A stretch of 64,000 nucleotides of DNA from JAWHTC01 sp032586155 (GTDB lineage Bacteria > Pseudomonadota > Alphaproteobacteria > Rhodobacterales > Rhodobacteraceae): the NCBI RefSeq assembly GCF_032586155.1, contig NZ_JAWHTC010000003.1:62001-126000 (forward strand). Direction: 5' to 3'. Below, in pieces: positions 28,445-36,882 of the stretch (positions within the stretch are counted from its first letter, which is position 1; each line of letters starts with the position of its first letter). The notes below the pieces were generated by a model that worked only from the letters and a program-made list of their open reading frames with translations, searched no databases and was not told where the DNA came from. A program made the translations under genes and the position numbers.

Positions 28445-29813
28445 AGGGCCATTGTCCCGGATAGAGCCGTGTGCCAGAGGCCGCAATCGATCCATGAAGC
28501 ACTAACCTTCGCGCATTTCACTCGACGTGGCGAACGCGCGCCTGCCGCCAGTTGGCCGAGGTGTCACAATCCAACCCGTATTGGTCGCCAGGATATGGTT
28601 CCCTTTGTCGATTGCTCGGTCAATTTGGTCTTATTTCAAGCAGCCGGTTTTCCAGATCCATGGATACGTCGATCTCTGCCGCGTTCCCGCAAGATCGTTT
28701 TTGAGCGTGTGAAGCATGAAACTGACATGTTCGAATTGGGCTCTGAGCAAACTTGCGACAATGCGGTAAATTCTCCCACCTCAAAGCCGTCTGAATGTCA
28801 GCATTCGATGCCGTGACCTGGATGGCTCGCGCCCGCAGCGAACTTCCGCTTTCCGCCCTCCATCACGTCTTCGGCATAGGTCTTATTGTCCCACCAGTAA
28901 TGCTCTCGGACCTTCCAAGCGCTGGGCCGCTCTTCCCCGATCTCATCGTCAATGACGTGACAAAGTGGTTTTCGACCCTGCGGCGGAAGCCGGGGCTCGA
29001 CCGCCCATTCGCTCCACAATGGGCCCAAAAACAATGAAAACTGCTACTTAAGGTAGGGGGCATGCATAGGGGGCGGTTGCGGGGGTTGCCTAGGGGTTTA
29101 GATTTGGAAAGATTGCACGCATCTGAGCAGAAACCGCGCGTGCCGGGTGGTTGGCCGCTGTCGGTCAATATGGGTTCAGTTCGTATCTTCAGTGGGTTTT
29201 CCTTACGAGCATTCGGTAGGCGCAATTCAGCCCCTTTTTTATCTCACATTCAATAGCTTAACCCCTGTTCAGCTTAGGCTGCGCCTCCCTCAGGCCCACC
29301 TGTTTTAGTGGCTAACCCCTCGGACGGTGGTTGGGGTGCCACGGGCAGCCCAACGGGACTAAGCTTCCAGTGTCATCAATCTGCCAGGCGAAAAGTAACA
29401 ATGGGCCAAGGAGCTGGGTGGCACGTAATCGCGTGTAAAGTCGCTGTAGCTGATGAATCGCAACGGGTTGACTTGGTGAGGCGTGTCGACTGGCTGGTCA
29501 GCTTCGCTGCTATCTGCGGTGGAAATCAGATCGGGGCGACACAGGTGAGTCTGCAGTAATCAAAACTATTTGTACAAGGTTTGTAGGGGCCGTCAAAAAA
29601 TGTCGGCTGAAAGCGTTTGGGTCGTTGTTTATATTTATATACAGTGAGTTATTTGGAGGCGAGTACCGGACTCCAAGGGGAAAGCCATAAAGACTTGTAA
29701 AATAAAGAAAAATTTCTTTCCCAAGTGTCCAAGGTAGGGTCTGAGTGTGGATCAGGGACAGTTGGACTTCGACCTGTTATGTTGGGGGCAGTTCTCCCAA
29801 GAAGGTTATTCCG
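28445..29813. other. 1.37-kb gene-poor stretch at the left side of the accessory region
   Basis: No frame here is convincing. A minus-strand frame at 28798-29034 has reasonable composition but no recognised family or ribosome site. Base composition shifts to AT-rich from about 29560 on. The stretch probably holds decayed DNA and perhaps the island edge, but no attachment repeat was identified. Confidence 0.4.
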
Positions 29814-30365
29814 ATGTCTGATATGAGTTGGTTGTCACTTGAAGATGCAGAAGCGAAATTCTTTGCAACACCCAAGGAAATCTTAGAATTGGTCGCGGAT
29901 GGACACATTGAAACCATGACTGTCACCGGCGGCGATCACAAGTACCTTAGAGTCTTAGAAATCCATCTCGATGTGCATTTCAAACGAAGAAACCCAAACA
30001 CCAGAAAAGCCGCTACGGCGAGTACAATTGCTGTCGGTGCGGCTTCGGGTGTCATGGCATCAGGGATATTCGAAGCTCTGAAGTCACTGGATAAGCGGAC
30101 AAGTAATGAGGCTGATAGCCCCACCACCGAAGGTGGAAGCGGCGGCGGAGACACGGCCCCGCCTTGGAGTACTGGCCCTGGTAATGGTGGGGAGGGGAGC
30201 AGCGAATGTATTGAAATTGACGCCAAAGACAATCCTCCTGGTGGTCGCGGTGTAGGGGAGACAGGTGACCATTACGGAGGCTTTGGTGAACCTGATGCTG
30301 GTGCAGGTGACAGCGGTGGCCCTTTTGACCCGGAAGATGGAGAAATCCACAAACAGGACAAGTGA
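29814..30365 (+). CDS. Excisionase-like N-terminal domain with Gly-rich tail
   Basis: A 183-residue protein of no recognised family. The first 55 residues (WLSLEDAEAKFFATPKEIL, then LVADGHIETMTV) look like the winged-helix fold of excisionases and MerR-type proteins. A small-residue hydrophobic stretch follows near residues 65-85 (TIAVGAASGVMASGIFEALK), and the last 80 residues are rich in Gly, Asp and Pro. The ATG at 29814 is chosen because AAGG lies 8 nt upstream; the frame extends further to 29745 without support. A possible terminator follows it. DNA binding is an inference. Confidence 0.6.
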   Translation: MSDMSWLSLEDAEAKFFATPKEILELVADGHIETMTVTGGDHKYLRVLEIHLDVHFKRRNPNTRKAATASTIAVGAASGVMASGIFEALKSLDKRTSNEADSPTTEGGSGGGDTAPPWSTGPGNGGEGSSECIEIDAKDNPPGGRGVGETGDHYGGFGEPDAGAGDSGGPFDPEDGEIHKQDK

Positions 30366-30370
30366 TCATC

Positions 30371-30414
30371 GCCGACCTCCTCGACCGGCAAGCGTCGCGA
30401 GGCTGCGGTTTTTT
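30371..30414 (+). terminator. Possible terminator after the excisionase-like gene
   Basis: An imperfect stem (CCGaCCTcctCGAC pairing with GTCGcgAGGctgCGG) is followed by six T residues at 30409-30414. It sits between two convergent genes. The stem has internal mismatches, so strength is uncertain. Confidence 0.45.
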
Positions 30415-30424
30415 GGGGGGGGAA

Positions 30425-30934
30425 TCAGTCTTCGGGTTTGTCAGTCTGAAACATTTCCGGATAGGCATTCACGCACCAGGGTCTTCCAAACCGAACCAGG
30501 TCTTTGACCATGGACGCACATTGTTCTTCGGTGAAGCTGACCTCAGACCAGGGCACCCAGACAATGTTTAGGTCCCCTGATCGCCCACCGCTTCCGCTAC
30601 CGCCACCATCGTCGCCTCCGAACCCGTCAAAGAATATTGGGTGCCGTAGGAGAAGGTCCGCCTCGTCTTCGCTCAAGGGGTGATCAGCGGTTGGGTTTTG
30701 CAACACACCAATTGCCCACCGACGCATTGGCTCCAGTTCGGAATTGTAATCTTCGTCAGAAGGGCTCTTCGACAAAACGCCTACTGCGATCCTGGTCATT
30801 TCGGAGGACCTTGTACGTTCACTGATTTGAGTGTTCAGAAAGTATGCAGCAACAGCCACGACCACAGGCACGGTTAGACCAACCACTATTTTTCCAACAA
30901 TCTCAAACTTATCCCAATTGTCCTTTTCAGCCAT
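30425..30934 (-). CDS. Single-pass membrane protein of unknown function
   Basis: A 169-residue protein with one transmembrane helix near the N-terminus (about residues 11-32, IVGKIVVGLTVPVVVAVAAYFL) and a hydrophilic remainder containing a Gly-rich patch (GFGGDDGGGSGSGG). No family was recognised. The ATG at 30934 has AGAGG upstream and overlaps the end of the T5orf172 gene by 8 bp, so the two are translated together. The pairing of a membrane protein with a possible nuclease is typical of defence or toxin gene pairs, but nothing proves that here. Confidence 0.65.
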   Translation of the reverse strand: MAEKDNWDKFEIVGKIVVGLTVPVVVAVAAYFLNTQISERTRSSEMTRIAVGVLSKSPSDEDYNSELEPMRRWAIGVLQNPTADHPLSEDEADLLLRHPIFFDGFGGDDGGGSGSGGRSGDLNIVWVPWSEVSFTEEQCASMVKDLVRFGRPWCVNAYPEMFQTDKPED

Positions 30935-32588
30935 GATCACCTCTGAAATCTTCGATTCCCGCCTCAAGCTCATTGATTACCTCCTCAACAGTAGTTCGAA
31001 TTGTCGAATACTTGACGTTGAAGAACTCCCGGCGTGGGTTCACACGATACCGATCAAGCCTTTCATGAACGATCCCTTCCACTCTACGAGGTTGGGTAAC
31101 AGACCAAGACTCTACGACCGCGAATTGATCGGGCTGACCAGAAGTGGACTCCAGTTGTCGCGCACGTTCATCGGCAGATTTCGTCGTGTAACCGACCTTA
31201 TAGGTGTCCTTGGGGTGTTGGGCATTCCGCATAACATACACCTCACCAGTTTGATCGGAGTCGTTACCTGTGTGGACTTGGACGATTTGGTTGTTCTCGG
31301 GAGGTGAGAAGCCTAAGTCCTCTTCCCAACTCTCGTGTACGGTAACCCAGGTTTTCCCAAGAACATTGTCACCGTTTTTTCCAACTCCTGTCTGGTCGGG
31401 ACGTAGTTGTCGCCAGTAACCATGTTGTTCGACTTTGAACTGCTTGGCTTCGATCTGAACTGTGCTGTAGGAACGGTTGGGTAGAATGATGGTTGCAACG
31501 TCCAAAAAATTCGGGGTCTCAGAGGCGTAAAGAATCTTCTTCATCTTACGAACGCTCGTCGTACTCTTCTTCAAATGAAGTTCGGTCGGCGTCCGCACAA
31601 TCTTTAAATCGTCACGGTCTTCAATTCCTAACAAAACATGGGGCAACTCGTTCATTAGTGCGAACACCGAAGAATGAGCCGCTAGGGCCTCAGAGGCTCG
31701 ATCGAACAATCCTGAGATTTGCTCAGTCTTGTGTTGTCCAGGGCCTGTAGCCATATCCGAGTACAACTCCCTGCTGTCCGTGATGACCTCGAATGAACGA
31801 CGTCGTTCAGTGAGCATGTACCTCACCACAGTCGTTCCTCGGGATATGTCGATCTTTGAAAGCAGTATGACCGGATACAGTTCGGGGCGGTCGAAGAACT
31901 CGTCGAGGGTGAAGTCTATGTCTTCACCCACACTCTTCTTCAAGAACGGTTTCCGGGGGTCGAGGCCCGCTTCTTCGACTTTGATCTTTTCTTCTTTCCG
32001 GTCTGCGCTGCGTTTGGCCCCGAGCACAAAAACGGATATCTCGTCGCCGTATCGTATGAACGCCCAACCGAATACGGCCAAATCGGCTACTCCGGAAAAC
32101 TGTAAATCGTCATACCCGCCAGGTGCCGAGACCATGTAGATTGTTCGTTCCTCAAGGCCGTAAAGGTCTTCGGCTGATCTTTCAGTGGTCGGGTCAGTCA
32201 ACTGATCGAGAATAAAGTTTGGGTCCAGTGAGTAGTGCTTCTCAGGGAGTATTTTTAGGACAAGAGCACCGTCGTCCGGTTCAACAAACTCTCGGAAAAC
32301 CTGAAACGAAACCGGTTGCTCGGAGCCATATCCGGTGAATACCCTGCCGTTATACTCCCGAGTGAATTCGCGGAGTTTCCGGTCTATGTAGAAACCAGGC
32401 CCGTTCATGGACTGAGCCAAGTTCAAGTACTTGGCCCGATCAACCATAGTATCCACGAACTGTTGCTCCTCAGCCGAGAGCCTCATCTCAATTGACTTTG
32501 GGTCCGCACGGGTGGCCATGGAGAACAGTTCGATCTTCTGTTCTCTGGTGAGTTTTCGCTGTGGTTGCTTCATGTCCTCGTCATTCAA
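30927..32588 (-). CDS. Protein with C-terminal T5orf172 (GIY-YIG-like) domain
   Basis: A 553-residue protein. The last about 100 residues match the T5orf172/Mug113 domain, a relative of GIY-YIG nucleases: GEVYVMRNAQHPKDTYKVGY, then a run of Arg-Leu-Ser-Thr-Gly residues, the VVESWSV strand, a helix with VEGIVHERLDRYR, and RREFFNV. The first about 440 residues are not recognised; they are mixed alpha/beta with many acidic residues. Cleavage of DNA is a reasonable guess from the domain. It lies between a resolvase gene and the membrane protein gene that overlaps its end. Confidence 0.75.
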   Translation of the reverse strand: MNDEDMKQPQRKLTREQKIELFSMATRADPKSIEMRLSAEEQQFVDTMVDRAKYLNLAQSMNGPGFYIDRKLREFTREYNGRVFTGYGSEQPVSFQVFREFVEPDDGALVLKILPEKHYSLDPNFILDQLTDPTTERSAEDLYGLEERTIYMVSAPGGYDDLQFSGVADLAVFGWAFIRYGDEISVFVLGAKRSADRKEEKIKVEEAGLDPRKPFLKKSVGEDIDFTLDEFFDRPELYPVILLSKIDISRGTTVVRYMLTERRRSFEVITDSRELYSDMATGPGQHKTEQISGLFDRASEALAAHSSVFALMNELPHVLLGIEDRDDLKIVRTPTELHLKKSTTSVRKMKKILYASETPNFLDVATIILPNRSYSTVQIEAKQFKVEQHGYWRQLRPDQTGVGKNGDNVLGKTWVTVHESWEEDLGFSPPENNQIVQVHTGNDSDQTGEVYVMRNAQHPKDTYKVGYTTKSADERARQLESTSGQPDQFAVVESWSVTQPRRVEGIVHERLDRYRVNPRREFFNVKYSTIRTTVEEVINELEAGIEDFRGDHG

Positions 32589-32613
32589 CTGTAACGCTTG
32601 GAACCCCTAGCAC

Positions 32614-33246
32614 TTAAATTCCCCATCGGCAAAGAGCCGCTTCAGCCAAATTCGGGTTGTCTCTAATCCTCAATACGGCCTGCCGGGAAAGACCTGTGTG
32701 TTTCGAGATCGATGTGGCCCCGTGGCCCAGGTCGGCCATCTCGCGGACGGTTTGGAATGTGGCTCGGTCATAGCTGGGTTTCCGGCCCTTGAACCTGCCA
32801 CCACGATCCTTTGCAAGTTCGATCCCGGCCTGCTGGGCGCTTCTTGTTGCCTCGGCCTGGGCCTGGGCAGTCGCGGCAAGGAACGCGATCATTGCGTCCC
32901 GCACGGCCTGTTGTACTGGGTCGGTCGTGGCACCGTCGAAGGTCATATCGTTGATCACTGTCCTGATCGTGACACCGGATCGTATGAAGTGGCGGACTGC
33001 ATCAGTGACATCCCGGTAGTTTCGTCCTAGCCGGTCCACCCAGCGAAGCACCAGCATATCCCCGGCTCGAAGCTTGTCGTAAAGCCTCCGGCCTTCCGGA
33101 CGGTCCCTCAGCCGATGTTTGACCCCTGAAACACCGTGGTCGGCTACGATCTCATCAATCTTGAAACCAGCCGCTTCTGCTTGGCTGATCTGGTGCTCCA
33201 GCGTCTGATCTCTGGTTGACACTCTGGCATACAATATGACGGCCAA
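32614..33246 (-). CDS. Serine recombinase (resolvase/invertase type)
   Basis: A small serine recombinase of 210 residues. The catalytic Ser is Ser10 in LYARVSTRDQ, and the Arg-rich motif RWVDRLGRNYRDV (about residues 68-80) is in place. A long helix follows, then a C-terminal helix-turn-helix (GHGATSISKHTGLSRQAVLRI). It would cut and rejoin DNA at paired sites to resolve cointegrates or invert a segment. A res-like cluster of TGTCCG boxes lies just upstream. Its stop lies 26 bp before the T5orf172 gene start, so they may be co-transcribed. Confidence 0.92.
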   Translation of the reverse strand: MAVILYARVSTRDQTLEHQISQAEAAGFKIDEIVADHGVSGVKHRLRDRPEGRRLYDKLRAGDMLVLRWVDRLGRNYRDVTDAVRHFIRSGVTIRTVINDMTFDGATTDPVQQAVRDAMIAFLAATAQAQAEATRSAQQAGIELAKDRGGRFKGRKPSYDRATFQTVREMADLGHGATSISKHTGLSRQAVLRIRDNPNLAEAALCRWGI

Positions 33247-33259
33247 TCACGCCTCCTTC

Positions 33260-33371
33260 TGTCCGTTAAACCCGCGTCCGAAGGTATAGGTGTCCGTAGA
33301 TGATTCGCAAGTTATGCGGACAGCAGATTTGGCCTCTGTGCCCTGTCCGCTACAGCATACCCCAACGGACA
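33260..33371. promoter_or_regulatory. res-like site: five TGTCCG boxes upstream of the resolvase gene
   Basis: TGTCCG occurs forward at 33260, 33291 and 33344, and inverted (CGGACA) at 33317-33322 and 33366-33371. Two inverted pairs span 28 bp (33344-33371) and 32 bp (33291-33322); the box nearest the gene (33260) has no clear partner. Tn3-family res sites are built of three such pairs, 28, 34 and about 25 bp, in this order towards the resolvase gene. The 28-bp pair has AT at its centre. Confidence 0.6.
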
Positions 33372-33852
33372 ACATGATCGATCCTGGGACATCTGGGCAG
33401 TTCAGAAATGGTCTGGTTCTTGAACGCCGGATTCCGACAAAAAAACTGATGGAAATCAGGGGTGCTTTTCGGCTCCTGGCAGGGGGGTTATTTGAACATC
33501 AATCAAAAGAGGTCTTCGGTGTGATGCTGCCTCCAGTCCGTTCGGCAGTTGGCATCCCTGTGGGCACGGTGATGATGCAGATCAGCGGAGCCCATCTCCG
33601 GATCATTCAACCCAACACCACTCACCAGGTATTCGGGGTTGAGGATCGTAGCCGGAGACCGATTTAACCATGGCGGGGAGCGACAGCTTGAGTGTCAAGG
33701 AAAAGAAATCGTGCCGGTTGTGTTCTGATACATCGCCACCGCTCGGCGGCATAAGATGCGTCGGGGAGGCTCGTGGGAACGAGAAATTGGAGGTTGTCAT
33801 AGGGGGGAATCAGGTTGCTTGTAACTTTACCCGAGGAAATTGGGCAGAGAAG
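33372..33852. other. 480-bp region with no supported gene
   Basis: Open frames exist on both strands (for example 33290-33667 on the plus strand, which overlaps the res-like site), but none has a ribosome site or a family resemblance. Nothing else is seen. Confidence 0.35.
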
Positions 33853-35484
33853 TCATGGTGGCCGAAAAACTCGCTGACCGAGACTCAACTTGCAATTGGG
33901 GCACATCACCAGGCAAGAAAAGAAGGGGTTTTGTGCTATTCCACCCCAATCCTCTTTATTATTAGAGTCAAAAAATAGGTTGTGAGTGGTCAGAAGGCTG
34001 AATGTCGGTGGTGTTGTTGGTTGGGCCGTCGAAGATGGCCCGATGCTCCAATGCAATTCAGTGCCACTACTGCGGAGCGGTAAGAATACATCAGACGGTG
34101 GACTGGCCCTCATCATGTGACGTGGGCGGTTCTCATGGATCAATTGCTCGTCATGATTGGACCGATTGGAAGTGGTGGTCGATTTGGCTGACTTCGGCTT
34201 TGTAATTCTTCGAGTGCCGAACGAGTGCATCAGCCGCTTCCCGTGGAAAGCCCGCTTCAATTCAGCATCAGCGTGACAGGCGATGACCATCTGCTCTGGC
34301 GTCAGTGCCAGATCAGGCTCCTGATCACTGGCAGAAGAAGAGTTCGGGCCATGATTTGAAGAACCGGTTCCTGACCATTGGCTTCCATCCCGATGACTGT
34401 CTTTTGTGTACCGGCTTTCAGCCTTGGGCAAGTGCTCCTTGCACGAATACTGCCCCCATCCTACTAGTCCAGACGCTCGTTCCTGGGGATCACTGGAGTT
34501 AGCGGAATGATCGTCCGCCTTCTCCAGGTACCAATGCTCGGTCAGCGCATCGAGTTCATCATCGATGGAGACCGCCATGTCGAACGGAAGTTGGTTTTGC
34601 GACCACCCTTCGTTGGGGTCCAAATCCACATCCGAATTGTACCGGGTTTTCTGAGGCGTGCTATTTGATTGCCTGGATGGGCGGGAAAGCTCATGGCGAT
34701 CATCCGTCGAAACGTCGCCATCAATGCCATTGACGATGGTGTCAGGTCGCGGGGTTGAAACAACAACCTGCCAAGGCGCATCGAACACCATGCGGAAGAA
34801 CTGGCCCGCTTCCGTGTATTCATGTCCGGGAAAGTGGCTGATGCAGTGTGCGTGCAGCAGAGCAACCACCTGATCAGGGTGTATGTCACGGACATCTGCG
34901 ACACCAGGAGCACGGAAAGGCAGGTTCCACTTTGCCTGCCCGGCGGTCGTCCATGACCATTCGAAGCGATAGGTTAATTTGACATCAGGATCGACCAGGC
35001 GGTGAAACCCGTCCACAACTTCACGCATCCACCGATGATAGTAATTCTTCACTGCCACATAGTCTTCACCGCCTTGTAGGTAACAGAATTTGACGGTGAC
35101 AGGAGCAATTTCCCGGATTGGAAGGCCGTAGAACGGCTCGACCATACTCAGAGTGCGTTTTATATGTCGGTATGCTCCTGCACCCACCCGGAGCGGATAG
35201 TAGACCGGATTCAGGACATCATCAGAGATGAAGCGGTTTGGGTCTACACGCCATGCATTGGGATCAAGAGGTCTATTGTAGCACTTGTCACAGAACTTGA
35301 GTTGGCACGGATACGGATCACCGCATTTGCCGCACCGATTGAGAATGGGCCAGTTGATGGTGTCGTAGTTGAGAATATCCCTGGTCGCCGCGAACCGGTC
35401 ACGCATTTGGCCCTGGGAGGCCATGGCTCCAAGCTCCAGTTCCCTCTGCGTGAGAACAGGGGTTTTTTGTTCAAATCGCCACAC
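33853..35484 (-). CDS. Cys-rich protein, possible replication initiator
   Basis: A 543-residue protein with no certain family. Residues 51-68 form a zinc-binding-type cluster (CGKCGDPYPCQLKFCDKC). A mixed domain follows with AYRHIKRTLSMVEPFYGLPI and, near residues 208-220, LLHAHCISHFPG, whose His-Ala-His resembles the HUH motif of rolling-circle replication proteins; no clear catalytic Tyr motif was seen. From about residue 280 the protein is hydrophilic and low-complexity. It starts with GTG at 35484, and an inner ATG near 35424 is an alternative. A plasmid- or phage-type Rep role is a weak inference. Confidence 0.55.
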   Translation of the reverse strand: MWRFEQKTPVLTQRELELGAMASQGQMRDRFAATRDILNYDTINWPILNRCGKCGDPYPCQLKFCDKCYNRPLDPNAWRVDPNRFISDDVLNPVYYPLRVGAGAYRHIKRTLSMVEPFYGLPIREIAPVTVKFCYLQGGEDYVAVKNYYHRWMREVVDGFHRLVDPDVKLTYRFEWSWTTAGQAKWNLPFRAPGVADVRDIHPDQVVALLHAHCISHFPGHEYTEAGQFFRMVFDAPWQVVVSTPRPDTIVNGIDGDVSTDDRHELSRPSRQSNSTPQKTRYNSDVDLDPNEGWSQNQLPFDMAVSIDDELDALTEHWYLEKADDHSANSSDPQERASGLVGWGQYSCKEHLPKAESRYTKDSHRDGSQWSGTGSSNHGPNSSSASDQEPDLALTPEQMVIACHADAELKRAFHGKRLMHSFGTRRITKPKSAKSTTTSNRSNHDEQLIHENRPRHMMRASPPSDVFLPLRSSGTELHWSIGPSSTAQPTTPPTFSLLTTHNLFFDSNNKEDWGGIAQNPFFSCLVMCPNCKLSLGQRVFRPP

Positions 35485-35656
35485 CGATGACCACCATGCG
35501 CTCTGCTCGTTTCTTGCCGAGTATTCCTGTTGAAACGACCGGCGTGACTGTATTTACAGGTTTGGCGGGTCCTACACGTCCGGCACTGCCTTCTTGGGCC
35601 CTCATGATCGGTGAGAATTTCCTAAATAACTGCATAACCTTCTTGGAGAGCCGATC

Positions 35657-35824
35657 ATGGACAACCACAAACATTCGATCCGAAAGCTGGACAAGGACCT
35701 GATCCTTGAGGCACGGATTCACGCACTTCAAACAGGGCAAACCCTCGGTGAACTCATTAACCGGTGCATCGACGAATACCTGTCGCAGTTCGGGGATGAG
35801 GAAGTTTGGGAACAAGCTGCCTGA
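35657..35824 (+). CDS. Ribbon-helix-helix-like small protein
   Basis: A 55-residue frame, MDNHKHSIRKLDKDLILE at the start, then a helix-turn-helix ARIHALQTGQTLGELIN and a second helix RCIDEYLSQFGDEE. The alternating strand with Lys/Arg followed by two helices is the layout of MetJ/Arc-type RHH proteins, and the GxTLGELI turn is typical. A GGAG site lies 8 nt before the ATG. It would bind DNA as a dimer, for example as a small repressor, antitoxin or plasmid copy regulator. The frame of about 165 codons on the opposite strand here looks like a shadow. Confidence 0.65.
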   Translation: MDNHKHSIRKLDKDLILEARIHALQTGQTLGELINRCIDEYLSQFGDEEVWEQAA

Positions 35825-36189
35825 AGCCCGTACAGAATGACGATGACACACACCACCATTGTGAGTGCCAGGGACCCCATCGATTGAGGTGGCGGTCTTC
35901 ATCGTTGATCTCGCTTCTCTGTCATGACATTGGGGACTCGGACCCCTGCGTGGTACGTGAACGACCACAATGTCTGCCTGAGTTTGAGGTAGTCGTCTTG
36001 ACGGGCCAATTCAAGGAGAAGGCAGGGTGAACCCCAATCGCGTTATCAGGGTGCTGCCCTGTTACCGGCTGGCCCTAACACTAATCTGTACCTTTTCACT
36101 GGCCATACTTCGTGTTGAATTCGTTGACGTGGTTGGCAATCTTGGCTGACTGGGTAATCAACCTGCGCTGCTTGCGCTGACGTTATTGG
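35825..36189. other. 365-bp region with no supported gene
   Basis: No frame or RNA is supported. A small hairpin CAGGG-TGCTG-CCCTG is present near 36048-36062 but is not followed by T residues. Confidence 0.35.
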
Positions 36190-36498
36190 TCAATCAGTCG
36201 AGTTTGTTGCCTTGATCCACAGGCCCACGCCTGCCCAAGGCAGGTTTTTTTCTTCAAGAAAACTCCGAGCATCTTCGTCAAGTTCGCCGTTCACAACTAC
36301 GCAGGTGCCCCCATACCGGATGATCTGAATTCCGAAGATTTCAGTTCGCACCTCACCGGTTGCGTTCATTTGGTCACACATCGTTCGGGCTTCCAGCAAT
36401 TGGTCCATTGTCACACCAGGGTCGGTTTCTTGCTGCTCTGCTAGGGCGATGATGGGGAGAGCGAGGAACACCCCCATTGCAAGCCAGGTATTTTTCAT
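36190..36498 (-). CDS. Small secreted protein of unknown function
   Basis: A 102-residue protein with a clear Sec signal peptide (NTWLAMGVFLALPIIALAEQ, cleavage after about residue 20). The mature part has two Cys (MCDQM and GGTCVVV) that could form a disulfide. No family is recognised. GGAGG stands about 8 nt before the ATG. It lies downstream of the HTH gene on the same strand but with a 49-bp gap. Confidence 0.65.
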   Translation of the reverse strand: MKNTWLAMGVFLALPIIALAEQQETDPGVTMDQLLEARTMCDQMNATGEVRTEIFGIQIIRYGGTCVVVNGELDEDARSFLEEKNLPWAGVGLWIKATNSTD

Positions 36499-36547
36499 TG
36501 TGTGCCCTCCATGTCGTTGACGTTGATACGGTTGTAGAACTTGCTCA

Positions 36548-36766
36548 TCAGTCGTGGTCTTCGGAGCCTGCCTCCAAGGCCACAGAAATCAGTTCGGCGA
36601 TGGTCACCGCACCGTCCGTGGCATCGACGATTGCATTCAGCGTTTTACGACTTGCGATGCATGTTCCATCCCGAACACGTTTGACCGTCGCGACGCCCAG
36701 CCCTGACGCCCGAGCCAAAGCACGTAAGCTCATCTGTTGCCGGGCAAGGTATTCTTCCAATCGCAT
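36548..36766 (-). CDS. Small helix-turn-helix regulator
   Basis: A DNA-binding protein of 72 residues from the ATG at 36766. The Cro/XRE-type helix-turn-helix is LRALARASGLGVATVKRVRD, followed by SRKTLNAIVDATDG, which matches how small phage-like repressors continue. A TTG at 36802 in the same frame would leave no room for a promoter against the divergent gene. It faces a second HTH gene, a lambda cI/Cro-like layout. Confidence 0.72.
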   Translation of the reverse strand: MRLEEYLARQQMSLRALARASGLGVATVKRVRDGTCIASRKTLNAIVDATDGAVTIAELISVALEAGSEDHD

Positions 36767-36839
36767 AAATGTTTCATTAAAGGGAACATAAATGATTCTC
36801 AACTAGAAACTTCACCATGATTGCGCTTCTGAAGAAAGT

Positions 36840-36856
36840 GTTCCATTTTGTGGAAC
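36840..36856. promoter_or_regulatory. Inverted repeat GTTCCA-N5-TGGAAC, candidate operator
   Basis: A perfect 6-bp inverted repeat around TTTTG lies 27 bp before the ATG at 36883, in the space between two divergent HTH genes. Either HTH protein could bind it. Confidence 0.5.
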
Positions 36857-36882
36857 GTCTACGTCACATCAAAGCGGGTCGC

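Noticed and set aside
28798..29034. Minus-strand frame in the empty stretch
   Set aside because: Composition is fair but there is no ribosome site, no recognised family and no neighbour support.
33290..33667. Plus-strand frame after the res-like site
   Set aside because: It runs through the recombination boxes and shows no family or ribosome site.
35471..35968. Minus-strand frame opposite the ribbon-helix-helix gene
   Set aside because: Its sequence looks like the reverse reading of the small gene, and it lacks a plausible start region.
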